From positions 1 to 63,114 of the forward strand of contig CANPVV010000005.1 of the NCBI GenBank assembly GCA_947581835.1: a DNA stretch of 63,114 bases, in the 5' to 3' direction. The DNA is from an uncultured Bacilli bacterium. GTDB taxonomy: Bacteria; Bacillota_I; Bacilli_A; RF39; UBA660. The translations under genes were made by a program, and so were the position numbers. Numbering within the stretch: the first letter of the stretch is position 1; each line of letters starts with the position of its first letter. Shown piece by piece: positions 61,303-63,114 of this stretch. The notes below the pieces were generated by a model. That model was not told the DNA's origin and searched no databases. It saw only the letters and a program-made list of their open reading frames with translations.

Positions 61303-62822
61303 TACAAACACCTAGCTTTCTTATCTTTCTTTTTTAATTCCAAAATTTGCTTGATTCTACCACAAGACTCTTTACCTTCCCCACAAAACATTTCGGTAAC
61401 ACAAGTAGGCCCTAAAACTTTACTAAATATTTCACAACCTAACTCTTTATTTAACTCTTCATGCATTCCATAAGCCATTTCTCTAGTCTCCCATTGTGCT
61501 TTAGTGCATTCTCTAAGTCTTAAAATATGCTCCAAAGTCTTACCATTCATATTAGTTACAACATTAACCATATTACCTGAAAGAGTAAAGTAAATTAAAT
61601 CTTCTTCTCTTATATTATAATCATTTTTAAAATGTAAAAATACCTCATTATTTTTCCTAAATATCTCCTCATATTCCTCTAAACACTTAAACCTTACTTT
61701 AGGTGGTATCTTATATTGTTCTAAATCAACTATCGGTACAAAATCAGGTATTAAAATATCATGTGTTCTGTGTCTTGTTAAATGAGTCAAAACTGCAAAA
61801 GATATTGGTATTTGAAACTGAAAATTAACCTGGGTAAGTTCAAGCTTATCTCCCTGAAAAACAATTTTTCTCATAAGTTCGTAACTAAATTCTTTATTTT
61901 CATCCTTTAAATTTTTATAAACTTTAACTGCCTCATCATAAGAAAACTGATATCTTCGCATTATTGCTCCAATTAAAATAGTATCATCAATATTTTTACT
62001 ACAACTAATTAATTTAGGTTTATCTAAAATCTTATACTCTCTATTGCTTATTTGTTTATTTAAATATTCTAATACTTCATCTTTATCCCTTATCGGTTTA
62101 TCTTCTATTAAATCCATAATATAAGGCACATTTTCTCTGGCAATATCTTTTAACTTTTCCCCAAACTCTTTTATTTCACTAATCCTAGCATACTTAGTTT
62201 TCGTAAATTTAATAATCATATCTTTTAAAACATGAGCATCTATTCCCATCATAATATTTGAGTGATATGCATAAGGTAAAACAAATCTTGCATCTTCTAA
62301 AGGAATACCTAACTTAACTAAATCATCATATTTTTTAAATAAATATCTCATATATTCTTGATATTCTTCTCTAACTTTATCATTATCTTCAATTAAATTA
62401 CCCAACTTATCATGAAAATTAGGTGTATAAAAACCTACTTTTGAAAAATCTACTTCTCTTCTTGATTTAATTGTAAAAGAAGCAAATCTCTCAGCAATAA
62501 TTGTTTGCTCTATAATTGGTGAAACGTCTTTTATTGCAAATACTAAATAATCATGATCAGTAATTGAATCATGTCCCATCTTAATAACTCTTTTAGCAAA
62601 TTTAACATTATCATCAAAACTTGCTTCTTGATTTATTTTTAAAATATCAAAAACACTACCCGGAAATCTTGATAATTTCCCTGCCGTTGCTACTTTTAGT
62701 GTTCTCTCATATTTTTCTAAATTCTTAATTTCCTCAATTACCTCTGGATTATCTATTCCTTTACTCTTTAATAAATCTTCTATTTTTTTATAATCAAGAG
62801 CCCCAAGCAATTCTATTTCCAT
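61302..62822 (-). CDS. thyX: Double-length flavin-dependent thymidylate synthase (ThyX)
   Basis: At 506 residues it is twice the usual ThyX and shows two related halves. The first has KMGHDSITDHDYLVFAIKD, then ERFASFTIKSRREV where RHRxxSxNExSxRY is expected. The second has TQVNFQFQIPISFAVLTHL, then TRHRTHDILIPDF at the same point. The first half keeps the Ser and later Arg of the motif but lost RH; the second keeps RHR but lost the rest. ThyX active sites form between subunits, so the halves may complement each other. The reaction is dUMP to dTMP using FAD and methylene-folate. It is coupled to the kinase gene downstream. Confidence 0.85.
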   Translation of the reverse strand: MEIELLGALDYKKIEDLLKSKGIDNPEVIEEIKNLEKYERTLKVATAGKLSRFPGSVFDILKINQEASFDDNVKFAKRVIKMGHDSITDHDYLVFAIKDVSPIIEQTIIAERFASFTIKSRREVDFSKVGFYTPNFHDKLGNLIEDNDKVREEYQEYMRYLFKKYDDLVKLGIPLEDARFVLPYAYHSNIMMGIDAHVLKDMIIKFTKTKYARISEIKEFGEKLKDIARENVPYIMDLIEDKPIRDKDEVLEYLNKQISNREYKILDKPKLISCSKNIDDTILIGAIMRRYQFSYDEAVKVYKNLKDENKEFSYELMRKIVFQGDKLELTQVNFQFQIPISFAVLTHLTRHRTHDILIPDFVPIVDLEQYKIPPKVRFKCLEEYEEIFRKNNEVFLHFKNDYNIREEDLIYFTLSGNMVNVVTNMNGKTLEHILRLRECTKAQWETREMAYGMHEELNKELGCEIFSKVLGPTCVTEMFCGEGKESCGRIKQILELKKKDKKARCL

Positions 62823-62849
62823 ACCTCTAACCTCTACTCTCTACCAATT

Positions 62850-62878
62850 ATTATATCGATAAACACTAACCATTTCAA
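62850..62878 (-). promoter_or_regulatory. Promoter of thyX and the kinase gene
   Basis: TTGAAA (62873-62878), 17 bases, TATAAT (62850-62855) on the minus strand, just before the thyX leader. Confidence 0.8.
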
Positions 62879-62954
62879 CAAATTTGACAATTATTTACAA
62901 TCATCTATTCTTAAAAATTAACTTTTTTAAAATTTTTTAACTTTTTTTAATATC

Positions 62955-62984
62955 GTCGACATGGTTCGACATTTTTCGACATGG
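62955..62984. repeat. Three exact 10-bp TCGACA repeats (Spo0A-box-like)
   Basis: GTCGACATGG, TTCGACATTT and TTCGACATGG follow each other with an exact 10-base period. The reverse complement of TTCGACA is TGTCGAA, the core of the Spo0A box. The third repeat overlaps the -35 region of the rightward promoter. Confidence 0.7.
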
Positions 62985-63003
62985 ACTTGTGTTATAGTAG
63001 AAT
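62976..63003 (+). promoter_or_regulatory. Promoter of the right-edge gene
   Basis: TCGACA (62976-62981), 16 bases, TAGAAT (62998-63003), with the -35 inside the third 10-bp repeat. The ribosome binding site AAAGGAG follows 30 bases on. Confidence 0.6.
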
Positions 63004-63041
63004 CATTTCTTTTATTTAAAAGAAATTAGAAAGGAGATTTT

Positions 63042-63114
63042 ATGCCAACAAAAGAAAAAATTTTTATTAGTTTGAGTGATGATTTATTATTTAAAGAAAC
63101 TTTCTCTAATATCT
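63042..63114 (+). CDS. Start of a probable Rpn/PD-(D/E)XK-type protein (partial)
   Basis: Only 24 codons are in the window, behind a strong AAAGGAG ribosome binding site. ISLSDDLLFKETFSNI resembles the opening of Rpn-family recombination-promoting nuclease/putative transposase proteins, which start with a DxxFKxxF segment. The call rests on this short stretch alone and needs the rest of the gene. Confidence 0.45.
   Translation, partial: MPTKEKIFISLSDDLLFKETFSNI

Noticed and set aside
62955-62984. Short CRISPR array
   Set aside because: The repeat unit is only 10 bases with no spacers, and no cas gene is present; operator-like spacing is a better reading.
1-63114. Mycoplasma-type genetic code (UGA = Trp)
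   Set aside because: Tryptophan codons checked (for example in thyX) are TGG, and TGA acts as a stop for addB in a sensible place, so the standard bacterial code fits.

Overview
This window is AT-rich DNA with tightly packed genes, mostly on the minus strand. Tryptophan is encoded by TGG, and I see no sign of UGA recoding. The gene set points to an uncultured, host-associated low-GC Bacilli lineage near the Erysipelotrichales/RF39 branch, but not a wall-less mollicute. It has a meso-DAP type MurE next to DapF, surface proteins with an NPKTFD cell-wall sorting signal, an undecaprenyl-phosphate translocase-like DUF368 protein, and two spore-associated genes: a GPR-type germination protease and a CotD-like coat protein. 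The lineage is my inference; no rRNA is present to settle it.

Layout. 1-790 is decayed accessory DNA: an ABC permease 3' fragment, a duplicated cupin 3' end and a RhuM-family remnant. 816-4132 is a leftward redox cluster (cupin, carboxymuconolactone decarboxylase-like protein, frameshifted ABM monooxygenase, flavodoxin, membrane-anchored aldo/keto reductase, membrane-anchored flavodoxin), followed by a TetR gene with paired operators. 4962-9781 holds a very large MMPL/RND transporter divergent from a second TetR gene. 9785-13450 has two FAD oxidoreductases and an SDR. 13535-18547 holds three paralogous beta-helix-like surface proteins. Each has its own promoter with a run of 9 to 11 G between -35 and -10, a strong candidate for phase variation. 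18625-22274 is housekeeping (nusG, secE, DUF368, cotD-like, ffh). 22463-26649 has a secreted protein of unknown role, a double-XRE regulator, an AAA/DUF4143 ATPase and gpr. 26710-30194 encodes two large related proteins I do not recognise, sitting between gpr and rpsT. 30374-40690 has rpsT, a transglutaminase-like protein, DUF2207/LemA, AddA/AddB and tRNA-Asn.

40771-51680 is the most unusual block. It is a Tad-like apparatus (CpaB/SAF protein, CpaF/TadA ATPase, TadB, TadC) expressed from one strong promoter together with a membrane-anchored surface protein, a 1528-residue secreted protein carrying eight cysteine-rich acidic repeats, and a pilin-like anchor fused to an SH3-like domain and a VanX-type D,D-dipeptidase domain. 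A small VirB2-like double-TM protein with its own promoter follows. No canonical Flp pilin or prepilin peptidase is visible here. 51721-62822 returns to housekeeping and metabolism: a YfcC-like carrier, lysS, dus, pduL, murE, dapF, a trans-sulfuration PLP enzyme, a nucleotide kinase, and a double-length ThyX whose signature motif is split between the two halves. The window ends in the start of an Rpn-like gene behind three exact 10-bp-spaced TCGACA repeats that look like Spo0A boxes.

How it fits together: murE/dapF/DUF368 build a DAP-type wall. The three G-tract surface genes and the Tad block shape what the cell shows outside. The two TetR systems, the MMPL exporter and the redox cluster look like stress or export responses. 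gpr and cotD-like imply at least a remnant of sporulation.
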